Source: Sagittula marina
GTDB lineage: Bacteria > Pseudomonadota > Alphaproteobacteria > Rhodobacterales > Rhodobacteraceae
Direction of reading: 5' to 3'
DNA length: 64,000 nucleotides
Assembly (NCBI RefSeq): GCF_014196795.1
Contig: NZ_JACIEJ010000009.1
Span: 170,849-234,848, forward strand
The notes under the pieces are model-generated. The model was not told where the DNA came from. It saw nothing but the letters and a program-made list of their open reading frames with translations, and made no database searches. Position numbers and translations under genes: made by a program. Shown here one piece after another: positions 27,969 to 36,472 of the stretch. Positions within the stretch are counted from its first letter, which is position 1. Every line of letters starts with the position of its first letter.

Positions 27969-29183
27969 TCAGGCCCCTGCGATCAGCGGGTGCTGGAACG
28001 CGTGGTAGAGCCCGCGCAGTTCCGCCAGCCCCTTGAGACGCCCGATGGCTGGATACCCCGGCTGCGCCTGGCGCCCGATGTCGTCAAGGATGTCCTGACC
28101 GTGGTCGGGCCGGAAAGGGATTGACCAGTCTGCACGGCCTGCCGCTTTACGCCGCGCTTCCTCTGCGACGACAGCGGCGACCATGGCCACCATGTCGGTG
28201 TGGCCGGACAGATGCTCGTCCTCGTAAAGGGAATTCATGATCTCGGTGCCTTCGATGCTGACGTTGCGCAGGTGCAGGAAATGCACGCGGTCGGCCAGCG
28301 CCTTGAAGATCTCGACAGGGTTGTTGTCAGGCCGCGCGCCAAGGCTGCCGGTGCACAGTGTCACGCCGTTCGACGGCATGTCTACAGCGTCGAGGATTTT
28401 TTGGTATTGCGCTTGGGTCGACATGATCCGGGGCAAACCCAGCAGAGGGAAGGGCGGATCGTCCGGATGGCAGCACAGGCGCATACCGAGATCCTGGGCC
28501 ATGGGCGCGACCTCTGACAGGAAGTCGATCATGTTGGATTGAAGCTGCGCCTCGGAAATGCTGTCGTATTCGGCCAGATGCGCCTTCACGTCATCCAGCG
28601 TGAATTTTTCGGCGGCGCCCGGCAGGCCAAAGACAACGTTGCCCGCCAGCTGCTCTTTTTGCGCGTCGTTCATCCGGGCGAACCGCTCCGCTGCCTCTGC
28701 CACGACAGCATCGGGAAAGCCGTCGGCCGCGCCAGGGCGTTCAAGGATGTGAATGTCGAAGGCCGCAAAGTCGATCAGGTCGAAGCGCATGCAGCGTGCG
28801 CCGGTTGGACGTTCCCATGCAAGGTCGGTGCGCGTCCAGTCCAGCACGGGCATGAAGTTGTAGCAGATCACGTCGATCCCGGCGTCCGACAGGTGCTGCA
28901 TCGAGGTCTTCCAGTTGGCGATGTGGGTTTTCCAATCACCTTTCTGTTTTTTGATGTCCTCTGACACCGGCAGCGATTCCACCACGTCCCACGTCAAGGA
29001 GGAGGGGCGGCCATCCCGTCGGGTGGCGATCAGATCCTTGCGTGCCGCGATTTCCTCTGGGGACCAGACTGTGCCTGTGGGCACATGGTGCAGCGCCGAA
29101 ACGACGCCCTCGACGCCTGCCTGCATCATGTCGTCGATGCTCACGCGGTCCTTTGGACCAAACCAGCGCCATGACTGTCGCAT
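27969..29183 (-). CDS. uxuA: D-mannonate dehydratase UxuA
   Basis: UxuA dehydrates D-mannonate to 2-keto-3-deoxygluconate. The 404-residue protein begins MRQSWRWFGPKD and contains VICYNFMPVLDWTRTDL, CCHPDDPPFPLLGLPRI with its metal-binding Cys-His pair, and FLHLRNV, all typical of the family. The ATG at 29183 is preceded by GGGGAGG and is chosen over a longer frame that reaches through the intergenic region and the regulator start. It heads the minus-strand arm of the divergent hexuronate locus. Confidence 0.94.
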   Translation of the reverse strand: MRQSWRWFGPKDRVSIDDMMQAGVEGVVSALHHVPTGTVWSPEEIAARKDLIATRRDGRPSSLTWDVVESLPVSEDIKKQKGDWKTHIANWKTSMQHLSDAGIDVICYNFMPVLDWTRTDLAWERPTGARCMRFDLIDFAAFDIHILERPGAADGFPDAVVAEAAERFARMNDAQKEQLAGNVVFGLPGAAEKFTLDDVKAHLAEYDSISEAQLQSNMIDFLSEVAPMAQDLGMRLCCHPDDPPFPLLGLPRIMSTQAQYQKILDAVDMPSNGVTLCTGSLGARPDNNPVEIFKALADRVHFLHLRNVSIEGTEIMNSLYEDEHLSGHTDMVAMVAAVVAEEARRKAAGRADWSIPFRPDHGQDILDDIGRQAQPGYPAIGRLKGLAELRGLYHAFQHPLIAGA

Positions 29184-29329
29184 GATGTTTCCTCCCCTTG
29201 GGTCTTCGATAGAGCCACGCAGCTGTGATGGCCTGCGGGGCGATATTACAGGTGTGATCGATAGCATCCAATTGGGCTGTTGACTAGTATGGAAGTATGC
29301 AGTTATGGATTTGCTCAGGAGGAGACAGG
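29184..29329. promoter_or_regulatory. Divergent promoter region between uxuA and its GntR regulator
   Basis: The 146-base gap between divergent genes holds TTGACT (29280-29285) and, 17 bases on, TTATGG (29303-29308) as a weak plus-strand promoter. AGTATG occurs twice, at 29287 and 29294, inside this element and could be part of an operator. AGGAGG at 29317-29322 serves the regulator gene. Confidence 0.35.
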
Positions 29330-30028
29330 ATGAGCATCGAGCTACTGAATATGGCACAGATCGACCCGACGGCCCCCGTGGGACCGCAGTTGACCCGTAT
29401 TCTGCGGCTTTGCATCGTGCGCAATCAGCTTGAGCCCGGTATGCGCCTGTCCGAATCCGACATCGGCACAAAGTTCGGCCTGTCCCGACAGCCCGTCCGC
29501 GAGGCCTTTATCAAGCTGGCCGAAGAGGGGCTTCTGGAAATCCGCCCGCAACGTGGCACCTACGTGCGCAAGATTTCTCTTGAGGCGGTGATGGACGCCC
29601 GCTTCGTCCGTGAAGCAGTCGAAGCCGACATCGTCAAAGCCTGCGCCGCGAACACCCCCGAGGGGCTTGTCCGCGACCTTCGGGATCAGATCGACGCGCA
29701 AAAGCGGTTGGCCGATGATCGGCCCTCGGCCTTCGTGCCGCTGGATGATGAATTCCATCGCACGCTTGCCGAGGCCGCGGGGCATCCCAACGCCTGGACC
29801 GTGATCGAAGGGATGAAATCTCAGATGGACCGCGTCCGTCAGATGACCTCGACCAATTTTCCGGTGGCGCACCTGATCGCTCAGCACACCGCAGTTGTAG
29901 ACGCGATCGAAGCCGGTGACAGCGAGACCGCCAAGGACGCAATGCGCGGCCACCTGCGGATGATCCTGCAGGACCTGCCCGCGATCCGAGAAACCTACCC
30001 CGATTATTTCGACGCCCCGCAGGGCTGA
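29330..30028 (+). CDS. GntR-family regulator with FCD domain, probable uronate regulator
   Basis: A 232-residue regulator with an N-terminal winged helix (LSESDIGTKFGLSRQPVREAFIKL near residues 38-61) and a C-terminal FCD ligand domain containing DDEFHRTLAEAAGH, the metal-binding Asp/His pattern. The ATG at 29330 follows AGGAGG. It lies between and divergent from uxuA-uxuB-kdgK and directly before the TRAP genes, so it likely controls both arms in response to a uronate or aldonate. Several GntR regulators share this layout, so the ligand is inferred. Confidence 0.86.
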   Translation: MSIELLNMAQIDPTAPVGPQLTRILRLCIVRNQLEPGMRLSESDIGTKFGLSRQPVREAFIKLAEEGLLEIRPQRGTYVRKISLEAVMDARFVREAVEADIVKACAANTPEGLVRDLRDQIDAQKRLADDRPSAFVPLDDEFHRTLAEAAGHPNAWTVIEGMKSQMDRVRQMTSTNFPVAHLIAQHTAVVDAIEAGDSETAKDAMRGHLRMILQDLPAIRETYPDYFDAPQG

Positions 30029-30062
30029 TCGGGATCACGAAGACGACCAAAGGGAGGAAACC

Positions 30063-31040
30063 ATGTTCGTCACCAAGACCCTGAAGACCCTCATGCTTGG
30101 CGGTATCGCCGCCGCAGCCCTGTCCAGCGCCGCCTTTGCGCAAGACATGACGCTGAAGCTTGGCCACCCGGCCAACGAGGATAATATCTGGCACAAGGCG
30201 TCTGAAAAGTTCGCCGAGGAAGTCGAGACGCTGACCGAAGGTCGTATCGCCGTCGAAGTGTTCCCGAACGAAACGCTCGGCAAGGAAATGGACGTCATCA
30301 ACGGCATGCAGCTTGGCACCGCCGACATGACGATCACCGGTGAATCCCTGCAAAACTGGGCGCCGATGGCGGCCCTGCTGGCAATTCCCTACGGCTACAC
30401 CTCGCTTGAGGACATGGACGCCGTGGCCGGTGGTGAGCTGGGCGACGAAATCGAGGCGCAGATCGTCGAGAAGGTCGGCATCCGCCCGATCGCCTACTTC
30501 GCCCGCGGTCCGCGCAACCTGACCTCCAACCGCGCGATCACGTCGGTCGAGGACCTCGACGGCCTGAAAATGCGCGTGCCCAACGTGCCGCTGTTCCTGA
30601 ACGTCTGGCAGGCGCTGGGGGCGAACCCGACGCCGATGGCGTTCTCCGAGGTCTTCACCTCGCTGCAGAACGGCACCATCGATGCACAGGAAAACCCGTT
30701 GGCGCTGATCAAGTCCGCCAACTTCAACGAAGTGCAGGACTACGTGAACCAGACCCAGCACGTGCGGTCGTGGATCTACCTGACGATCTCGGAAATGGCA
30801 TGGGGCCGGATGTCCGAGGAAGACCAGCAAGCCGTGATGGAAGCCGCATCGCGGACGCAGGAATGGGAGCGTGAGCAGTTCCTCGCGGAGGAGTCCGAGC
30901 TTCAGACCCAGCTCGAAGATCTTGGCATGGAGTTCGTCGAAGTCGACAACGCCGCCTTTGCCGCCGCCGCAAAAGAGGCCGTGCTGAATTCTGTCGCCGA
31001 CGAAATCCGCCCGCAGGTCGAACAGCTCTTCGCTGACTGA
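30063..31040 (+). CDS. dctP: TRAP transporter substrate-binding protein DctP (probable uronate/aldonate)
   Basis: A 325-residue periplasmic solute receptor for a TRAP importer. A signal peptide covers about residues 1-26, ending at AFA before QDMTLKLGHP. The conserved arginine segment LKMRVPNVPLF near residue 170, which binds the substrate carboxylate in this family, supports an acid ligand. With uxuA, uxuB, kdgK and an idonate-type dehydrogenase around it, the ligand is probably a hexuronate or aldonate. A strong hairpin separates it from the membrane components. Confidence 0.9.
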   Translation: MFVTKTLKTLMLGGIAAAALSSAAFAQDMTLKLGHPANEDNIWHKASEKFAEEVETLTEGRIAVEVFPNETLGKEMDVINGMQLGTADMTITGESLQNWAPMAALLAIPYGYTSLEDMDAVAGGELGDEIEAQIVEKVGIRPIAYFARGPRNLTSNRAITSVEDLDGLKMRVPNVPLFLNVWQALGANPTPMAFSEVFTSLQNGTIDAQENPLALIKSANFNEVQDYVNQTQHVRSWIYLTISEMAWGRMSEEDQQAVMEAASRTQEWEREQFLAEESELQTQLEDLGMEFVEVDNAAFAAAAKEAVLNSVADEIRPQVEQLFAD

Positions 31041-31084
31041 TCGCAGATAAGGGGATGGCCTCCCCCTATGGGGGCCGCTCCACG

Positions 31085-31116
31085 GGGCCGGAGGGGTATT
31101 AAAGACCTTCCGGCCC
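31085..31116 (+). terminator. Intercistronic hairpin after dctP (uronate TRAP)
   Basis: GGGCCGGAGG (31085-31094) pairs with the CCTTCCGGCCC region (31106-31116), giving about 10 bp with a GU pair, just after a smaller CCCCC-TAT-GGGGG stem at 31062-31074. It probably limits read-through into dctQM or protects the dctP message. Confidence 0.5.
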
Positions 31117-31143
31117 TTGTTACAAACGTGAACGGGGGTTTCC

Positions 31144-31644
31144 ATGCAGCGCATCATTCAGGTCCTGACCGGCCTCGCCCGCATCGCCACGGGGCTCAGC
31201 TTTGGCGTCATCATCATCGCTGTGCTTGTGCAGCTTGCGGGGCGATCCGGCCTGATGACTTCGGTCGTCTGGTCCGAAGAGTTGACGCGTTTTGCGCTGC
31301 TGTACCTGACCGCGTTCGGTGTCGGCCTCAGCTATCGGTCCGGAAATCTTGTGAACGTCGACATCCTGTCCGAAGCGCTGCCCGGTCGACTGCCCTGGAT
31401 CCTGCGACTGATCTGCGCGGTGATCACATGTGGCTTCGGCCTCGCGCTGATCTCGGCGACCTGGTTCTACGTGTCCATCGGGGCGCGCCAGACTGCACCA
31501 TCTCTGGGGGTTCGGATGGACTGGATACACGCTTCGGTGCTGGTTGCCGTCATTTTACTGAGCCTCTTTGCCGCCTTTCGCGTGATCGGCATGTTGACCG
31601 GCACCGAAGATGGCACTCCCGAACGCCTGCAAGAGGACCACTGA
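31144..31644 (+). CDS. dctQ: TRAP transporter small permease DctQ
   Basis: A 166-residue inner-membrane protein with four hydrophobic helices, the standard size and layout of the TRAP small subunit. WSEELTRFALLYLTAFGVGLSYR-type sequence near residue 43 matches the conserved DctQ core. It is one base upstream of the large permease gene and works with it and the binding protein in sodium-driven uptake. Confidence 0.9.
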   Translation: MQRIIQVLTGLARIATGLSFGVIIIAVLVQLAGRSGLMTSVVWSEELTRFALLYLTAFGVGLSYRSGNLVNVDILSEALPGRLPWILRLICAVITCGFGLALISATWFYVSIGARQTAPSLGVRMDWIHASVLVAVILLSLFAAFRVIGMLTGTEDGTPERLQEDH

Positions 31645-31645
31645 C

Positions 31646-32920
31646 ATGGAATTGACGATCCTTCTGGGCTGTTTCCTCGCGGGGCTGGCCATCGGACTGC
31701 CCGTGGCGGTGACGCTGGGCGTGTCCTCCATGGCCTACCTGCTGTATCAGGGCATGCCGCTCGTTGTGATCCCGCAAAAGATGTACTCGGGCATGGACAG
31801 CTTTGTGCTGCTGTGTATTCCGGGCTTTATCCTCGCCGGGAACCTGATGAACGCGGGCGGCATCACGGCGCGCATCGTGCGGCTTGCACAGGCTTTGGTC
31901 GGCTGGATGCGTGGCGGACTTGGCCTGACGAACGTGGCTGCCTCGATGCTGTTTGGCGGAATTTCCGGCACCGCCGCCGCCGACGCGGCCTCTATCGGGG
32001 GCATGATGATCCCCGGCATGAAAAAGGCCGGCTACCCGGCGGATTTCTCTGCCGCGATCACCGCGGCCTCGTCCACTGTCGGCCCGATCATTCCGCCTTC
32101 GGTCCCGATGATCATCGTCGGCACACTATCGGGCATTTCGGTTGGCAAGATGTTCATTGCAGGTGCGCTGCCCGGCATCCTGATGGGTGTCGCCATGATG
32201 ATCACCGCCTGGATCATCGCCCGCAAAAAGAACTTCCCCAAGCAGGAATGGCAGGGCTTTGGCGAGCTGGGACGTGCCTTTCTCGGCGCCTTCTGGGCCG
32301 TGGCCATGACCGCCTTCATCGTCGGCGGCCTGCTCATCGGCTTTGCCACACCGACCGAAACCGCTGTGGTTGCTTCTGTCTACGCCTTCGTGGTCGGTGC
32401 TTTTGTCTACAAGGGGCTGAAGCTGACGGACGTGCCGCGCATCGTGATCGACAGCGCTATATCCGCCGCCGCGATCCTTGCGCTGGTCGGGTTGGCGAAT
32501 GTCTTTGGCTGGATCCTCGTGTCCGAGCGCATTCCGCAGACCATCGCCAGTGCCGTTTTGTCGATCACCGATAACAAGTTCCTCGTGATCCTGCTGATCA
32601 ACCTCATTTTGCTTTTTGTCGGCATGTTCATGGAGACGATTGCCGCGCTGATCATCCTCTTCGCTCCGCTGCTTGCTCTGGCAACGGGGGTGGGCGTCGA
32701 TCCATTGCACTTTGCCGTCTTTGCCGTGCTTAACCTGATGATCGGCCTGACCACACCGCCGGTGGGCGTGTGCCTGTTCATCTGCGCTGACATCGGTCGC
32801 GTGTCCTTGTGGCAGGTGACCAAGGCCATCGCACCCTTCATCTTGACCAACCTGATTGTGCTGATGCTGGTGTCCTACTTCCCGTTCTTCAGCACCTGGC
32901 TGCCCTCGCTGCTCAACTGA
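31646..32920 (+). CDS. dctM: TRAP transporter large permease DctM
   Basis: A 424-residue inner-membrane permease with many hydrophobic helices. Family hallmarks are SFVLLCIPGFILAGNLMN, LFGGISGTAAADAASIG and the STVGPIIPPSVPMII loop that forms part of the transport core. The ATG at 31646 is one base past the dctQ stop; a longer in-frame reading overlaps dctQ and is rejected. It completes the importer for the hexuronate/aldonate module. Confidence 0.93.
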   Translation: MELTILLGCFLAGLAIGLPVAVTLGVSSMAYLLYQGMPLVVIPQKMYSGMDSFVLLCIPGFILAGNLMNAGGITARIVRLAQALVGWMRGGLGLTNVAASMLFGGISGTAAADAASIGGMMIPGMKKAGYPADFSAAITAASSTVGPIIPPSVPMIIVGTLSGISVGKMFIAGALPGILMGVAMMITAWIIARKKNFPKQEWQGFGELGRAFLGAFWAVAMTAFIVGGLLIGFATPTETAVVASVYAFVVGAFVYKGLKLTDVPRIVIDSAISAAAILALVGLANVFGWILVSERIPQTIASAVLSITDNKFLVILLINLILLFVGMFMETIAALIILFAPLLALATGVGVDPLHFAVFAVLNLMIGLTTPPVGVCLFICADIGRVSLWQVTKAIAPFILTNLIVLMLVSYFPFFSTWLPSLLN

Positions 32921-32931
32921 CAGGAGCCCCC

Positions 32932-33987
32932 ATGTCCATTCGTATCGCCCGCCTGCATGGCCAACGCGACCTGCGCGTCGAAACCCTGCCCGACCCGGAA
33001 CCGGCCCCCGGCGAAGTTGTCGTGGCCATCGGCGCAGGGGGCATCTGTGGCTCGGACATCCACTATTTCACCCAAGGTGGCATTGGTGAAATGATCCGCG
33101 TCCAAGAGCCGATCATCATCGGTCACGAGGCCGCTGGCACGATCACAGCGCTCGGTGAAGGCGTCGAAGGTCTGGCCGTCGGGCAAGCCGTGGCGCTGAA
33201 CCCGTCTCATCCTTGTGGCACCTGTTCGTTTTGCAAAAAGGGTGCACATCAGCACTGCTTGAACATGCGGTTCAAAGGCTCGGCCATGTTCTTGCCACAC
33301 GAGCAGGGCTTCTTTCGCGATCGTGTCACGATCGGTGCGGCGCAGTGCTACGCAATCGCCGAAGGTGTGCCAATGGCCGAAGCCGCGCTGTCCGAGCCGC
33401 TGGCCGTGTGTCGCCGGGCCGTGACCCGCGCGCTTGAGGTCGCGGGCACGCTTGAGGGCAAGCGCGTGCTGGTCACCGGCGCAGGCCCCATAGGCGCGCT
33501 TTGCGTGGCATTGGCCAAGCACTTCGGGGCCAGCGAGATCGTCGTGACCGACCTTGAGGACGCGACGCTCGCTGTGGCCACCGAGGTGGGGGCCACACGC
33601 ACGATCAACGTGGCAACCCACGGCGCCGAGCTGAAGGACTACGAGGCCGAGAAGGGGCAGTTCGACATCACGTTCGAATGCTCCGCTGCGCAACCTGCGC
33701 TGCGGTCAGCGATCCAGTGCACCCGGCCAATGGGCACCATCGTCCAAGTGGGCGTGATGGGCGATACCCCCGTGCCGTTCAACTTGCTGGTCTCAAAGGA
33801 GATCAATCTGATTGGAAGCCATCGGTTCGATAAGGAATTCGGTCAGGCGGTCGAACTGATCAACTCGCGAGCCTTGACGCTCGCCCCGATCGTTACCCAC
33901 AGCCTGCCGGTCTCTGATGCAGTGGCGGCCATTGAGTTGGCAACAGATCGCGGCAAGGCCGTGAAAGTTCAAATCACCTTCGACTAA
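32932..33987 (+). CDS. Zinc-dependent medium-chain dehydrogenase, L-idonate 5-dehydrogenase-like
   Basis: A 351-residue alcohol dehydrogenase-type enzyme. The catalytic zinc ligands are seen in GGICGSDIHYF and IIIGHEAAG. The structural zinc site is partly represented in HPCGTCSFCKKGAHQHC, and the Rossmann motif is VTGAGPIGALC. The segment NMRFKGSAMFLPHEQG is close to the L-idonate 5-dehydrogenase (IdnD) pattern. It could feed L-idonate or a related aldonate into the pathway by making 5-keto-D-gluconate. The ATG at 32932 follows CAGGAG, and it is the last gene of the TRAP transcript. L-sorbitol or galactonate dehydrogenase activity cannot be excluded. Confidence 0.8.
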   Translation: MSIRIARLHGQRDLRVETLPDPEPAPGEVVVAIGAGGICGSDIHYFTQGGIGEMIRVQEPIIIGHEAAGTITALGEGVEGLAVGQAVALNPSHPCGTCSFCKKGAHQHCLNMRFKGSAMFLPHEQGFFRDRVTIGAAQCYAIAEGVPMAEAALSEPLAVCRRAVTRALEVAGTLEGKRVLVTGAGPIGALCVALAKHFGASEIVVTDLEDATLAVATEVGATRTINVATHGAELKDYEAEKGQFDITFECSAAQPALRSAIQCTRPMGTIVQVGVMGDTPVPFNLLVSKEINLIGSHRFDKEFGQAVELINSRALTLAPIVTHSLPVSDAVAAIELATDRGKAVKVQITFD

Positions 33988-33995
33988 TGAAGCGC

Positions 33996-34024
33996 TGCTC
34001 CGCCTTATGTAATTTGGCGGAGCA
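33996..34024 (+). terminator. Stem-loop after the idonate-type dehydrogenase
   Basis: TGCTCCGCC and GGCGGAGCA form a perfect 9-bp stem with an 11-nt loop right after the stop codon. There is no clean T-run, so termination efficiency is uncertain. Confidence 0.6.
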
Positions 34025-34173
34025 TAGCGGCGCGGCAAAGCCTCCGGAAGTGCGCACTATTTGAAATATAAATTACATAACTAACCTTATTAGCGACAGC
34101 AGTGTGATCAGGTGGATTCACATCCGAAGTTCAAATTCTGTGTTAAAACAGAAAGTTGTACGGAGGATCACCA

Positions 34174-34814
34174 ATGGCCCGCTCTTACCTTCACCTGAGT
34201 TTTCAGGAACGGATCAAGATTGCGAAATGGCGTGAAGCAAAGATGTCTGTCCCGGAAATGGCGGATCGGCTTGGTCGTGCGCCCTCAACGATCTATCGCG
34301 AGATCAAGCGGAACTCGTTCACCGACCAAGAGCCGTCCTATCTGAACGGCGACTATGGCATGGCACGCAGCGTGAAGCGTCCAGGCATCGTGCGCGAAGA
34401 CGCAGGCTCATCCGTTTGAACGATCTTCGCGCGCATGTCATCGCGCGGCTGAAGACCGGCTGGACGTCAGAACAAATTGCGTGTCAGCTTGTCTATGATG
34501 GCCCCCTGCCCCAGCCCGCCCGGAAGTCGATCACCTTCGACCGCGGCTTCGAGGTCCGCGCATGGCGCAGGCTGAAGTCCGGCATCGGCGCTGAGGCGTG
34601 GTTCTGCGATCCGAAAGCCCCTTGGCAGAAGGGTTCCGTCGAAAATTTGAACAAACGTGCGCGCCCATATCTGCCACGCGACACGCAGCTCGCGGCGTTC
34701 TCAAGTCGCACTATGAGGGCGATTTGAGAGCGCCTCAACGACACCCCCGGGAAGCGCCTCGGATGGCGAACCCCAACTGAAGCGTTCAGAGCAGAGATGA
34801 GGAAACCGAGTTAG
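34174..34814 (+). mobile_element. IS30-family transposase remnant (frameshifted, central part deleted)
   Basis: The N-terminal part MARSYLHLSFQERIKIA through RAPSTIYREIKRNS (34174-34380) is the IS30 helix-turn-helix region. A second frame (34416 on) continues with LRAHVIARLKTGWTSEQIA, then jumps from PLPQPARKSITFDRG to AWFCDPKAPWQKGSVENLNK, leaving out much of the central catalytic region between. The tail, WRTPTEAFRAEMRK ending at TAG 34812-34814, is in a further frame. The element cannot make a functional transposase. Terminal inverted repeats could not be defined with confidence. Confidence 0.85.
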
Positions 34815-35145
34815 CGGAAACCGTCGCAACGACCCTTGAGCCATCACCGGCCTGCATCTTGCTTGTCTCGATCCCCTCTTGAGACATTGTTGCGCAATAC
34901 CTGCCGGGCAGTGGACAAACCACCGGAATCCGCATCGCCATCATGCACCGCTTTACCGCGTTCGGAGGCACCTAGATCAAAGCCGCGGTCTGAGGCAGGC
35001 AAAACAGGGCTGCGCCCGCCACAATACGGAAAAGCGCAACGCTGCCGGGCATTCCGACAAGCCTGACCCACCGGCCTATGAAAGCCGGCGGCGAAACGCC
35101 CCGCGCTGCTTGCCTTTCCATTCCGCCGCCGCTGAAATCCGTCGT
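34815..35145. other. Stretch without a recognisable gene after the IS30 remnant
   Basis: About 330 bases of broken short frames on both strands between the transposase remnant and the end of rhaI. Nothing could be assigned; it may be debris from the insertion. Confidence 0.35.
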
Positions 35146-36384
35146 TCAGTGGCGCTCGGAAACGGTGCGTTGGTAATCGTCCAATGCACCGATCAATCGG
35201 GTACCCGTGGGTCGGTTCGCGCGGGCGCAGAACTCGGACCAGACGGCCCCATGGGGCAGGCTCTTGAATTCCTCGGTCAGCATGAGCCGTGTGGTGAAGT
35301 TGAGCCCGGTCTCGGCGGCGCGCAACCGCTCATGCGGCATGAGCAACGCCTCCAGAAGCGCCTTTTGCATGTTACGCACGCCGATCACCCAGGCCGCTGT
35401 GCGGCTGATCGTGGCATCGAAGAAATCGAGCCCGATCCGCGTCCGCGCCAGCAGGTCAGCGAACACGATTTCCTGCGCCATGGCGCGGATGCTGTCGTCC
35501 AACAAAATTACATGGTCGCTGTCCCAGCGCATCGGGCGCGAGACGTGCAACAGGATGTCCTGAACCGAAAGCGCCACGGCCGTCAGCTTATCAGCCACGT
35601 TCTCCGTGGGGTGGAAATGCCCCATGTCGAGGCAGAGCGCCGTCTGGTTGCGGATCGCGTAGCCCATGTAGAATTCGTGACTGCCCACGGTCATTGCTTC
35701 GACGCCGATCCCGAAAAGCTTGCATTCCACGGCGTCCAGAAGGTGCGCCTTGTCGTGCGCCGGAGCCAGCATCGCATCGAGGGAGGCCTCCAGCCGCCGA
35801 CGCGCGCCCATGCGATCCACAGGATTGTCCTTGGACCCGTCCGGCACCCAGATGTTGTTGACCACCTCGCCGCCCTGCGCCGCCCCCATCTGCGCCGCGA
35901 TCTCGCGGCAGCGCTTGCCGTGTTCAATCCAGAAGTCGCGGATGCCCTGATCGGGATGGGACAGGGTCAGATTGTCGTCAGCCTTGGCGTGGGCAAAGAA
36001 CGTCGGGTTGAAGTCCAGCTTCACGTCCTGCTCCCGCGCCCAATCGACCCACGGCGTGAAATGCCGGAACGCGATCTCGTCGCGGTCCGGGGTCTCGTCG
36101 GTGTCGAGATAGAAGGCATGCAGGTTCAACCGGTGCTTTCCAGGGATCATCGAGTACGCGAAGTCCAGGTCGGCGCGCAGCTCTTCAGGGGTGCGCGCAC
36201 GGCCCGGGTGGTTGCCCGTCGCCTGAATGCCGCCTCCGGACGTGCCCGTGGCGCGCTCGAACCCGCGCACGTCATCGCCCTGCCAGCAGTGCATGGAAAT
36301 CGGGATTGTCGCGAGGGTCGCCAGCGCGGCCTCCGTGTCGACACCCCATTCAGCAAAGGCCTCTCGGGCCAGTTCGTAAGTCAT
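35146..36384 (-). CDS. rhaI: L-rhamnose isomerase
   Basis: RhaI converts L-rhamnose to L-rhamnulose in the cytosol. The 412-residue protein shows SMHCWQGDDVRGFE near residue 30, LNLHAFYLDTDETPDRDEI, and the metal-site region LDMGHFHPTENVADK followed by WDSDHVILLDD, typical of the TIM-barrel rhamnose isomerases. The ATG at 36384 follows GGGAGG. It lies downstream of rhaD, separated by a short gap with a GGCGTcGGGG/CCCCACGCC stem (36400-36424). Its product is passed to a kinase and then the aldolase encoded by rhaD. Confidence 0.92.
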   Translation of the reverse strand: MTYELAREAFAEWGVDTEAALATLATIPISMHCWQGDDVRGFERATGTSGGGIQATGNHPGRARTPEELRADLDFAYSMIPGKHRLNLHAFYLDTDETPDRDEIAFRHFTPWVDWAREQDVKLDFNPTFFAHAKADDNLTLSHPDQGIRDFWIEHGKRCREIAAQMGAAQGGEVVNNIWVPDGSKDNPVDRMGARRRLEASLDAMLAPAHDKAHLLDAVECKLFGIGVEAMTVGSHEFYMGYAIRNQTALCLDMGHFHPTENVADKLTAVALSVQDILLHVSRPMRWDSDHVILLDDSIRAMAQEIVFADLLARTRIGLDFFDATISRTAAWVIGVRNMQKALLEALLMPHERLRAAETGLNFTTRLMLTEEFKSLPHGAVWSEFCARANRPTGTRLIGALDDYQRTVSERH

Positions 36385-36472
36385 GGTTCCTCCCTTCGTG
36401 GCGTCGGGGGCGCAGCCCCACGCCGATCCCTCACGCGGTCCGGGAGCGGGGATCACCCCGCCCCCTCACACA

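Noticed and set aside
29634..31157. Minus-strand frame of 507 codons over the first dctP
   Set aside because: Antisense to the GntR and dctP genes, both strongly supported; composition is that of a shadow frame.
34401..34814. IS30 left and right terminal inverted repeats
   Set aside because: Candidate ends upstream of 34174 and after 34814 share too few bases to be called; the ends may have been lost with the deletion.
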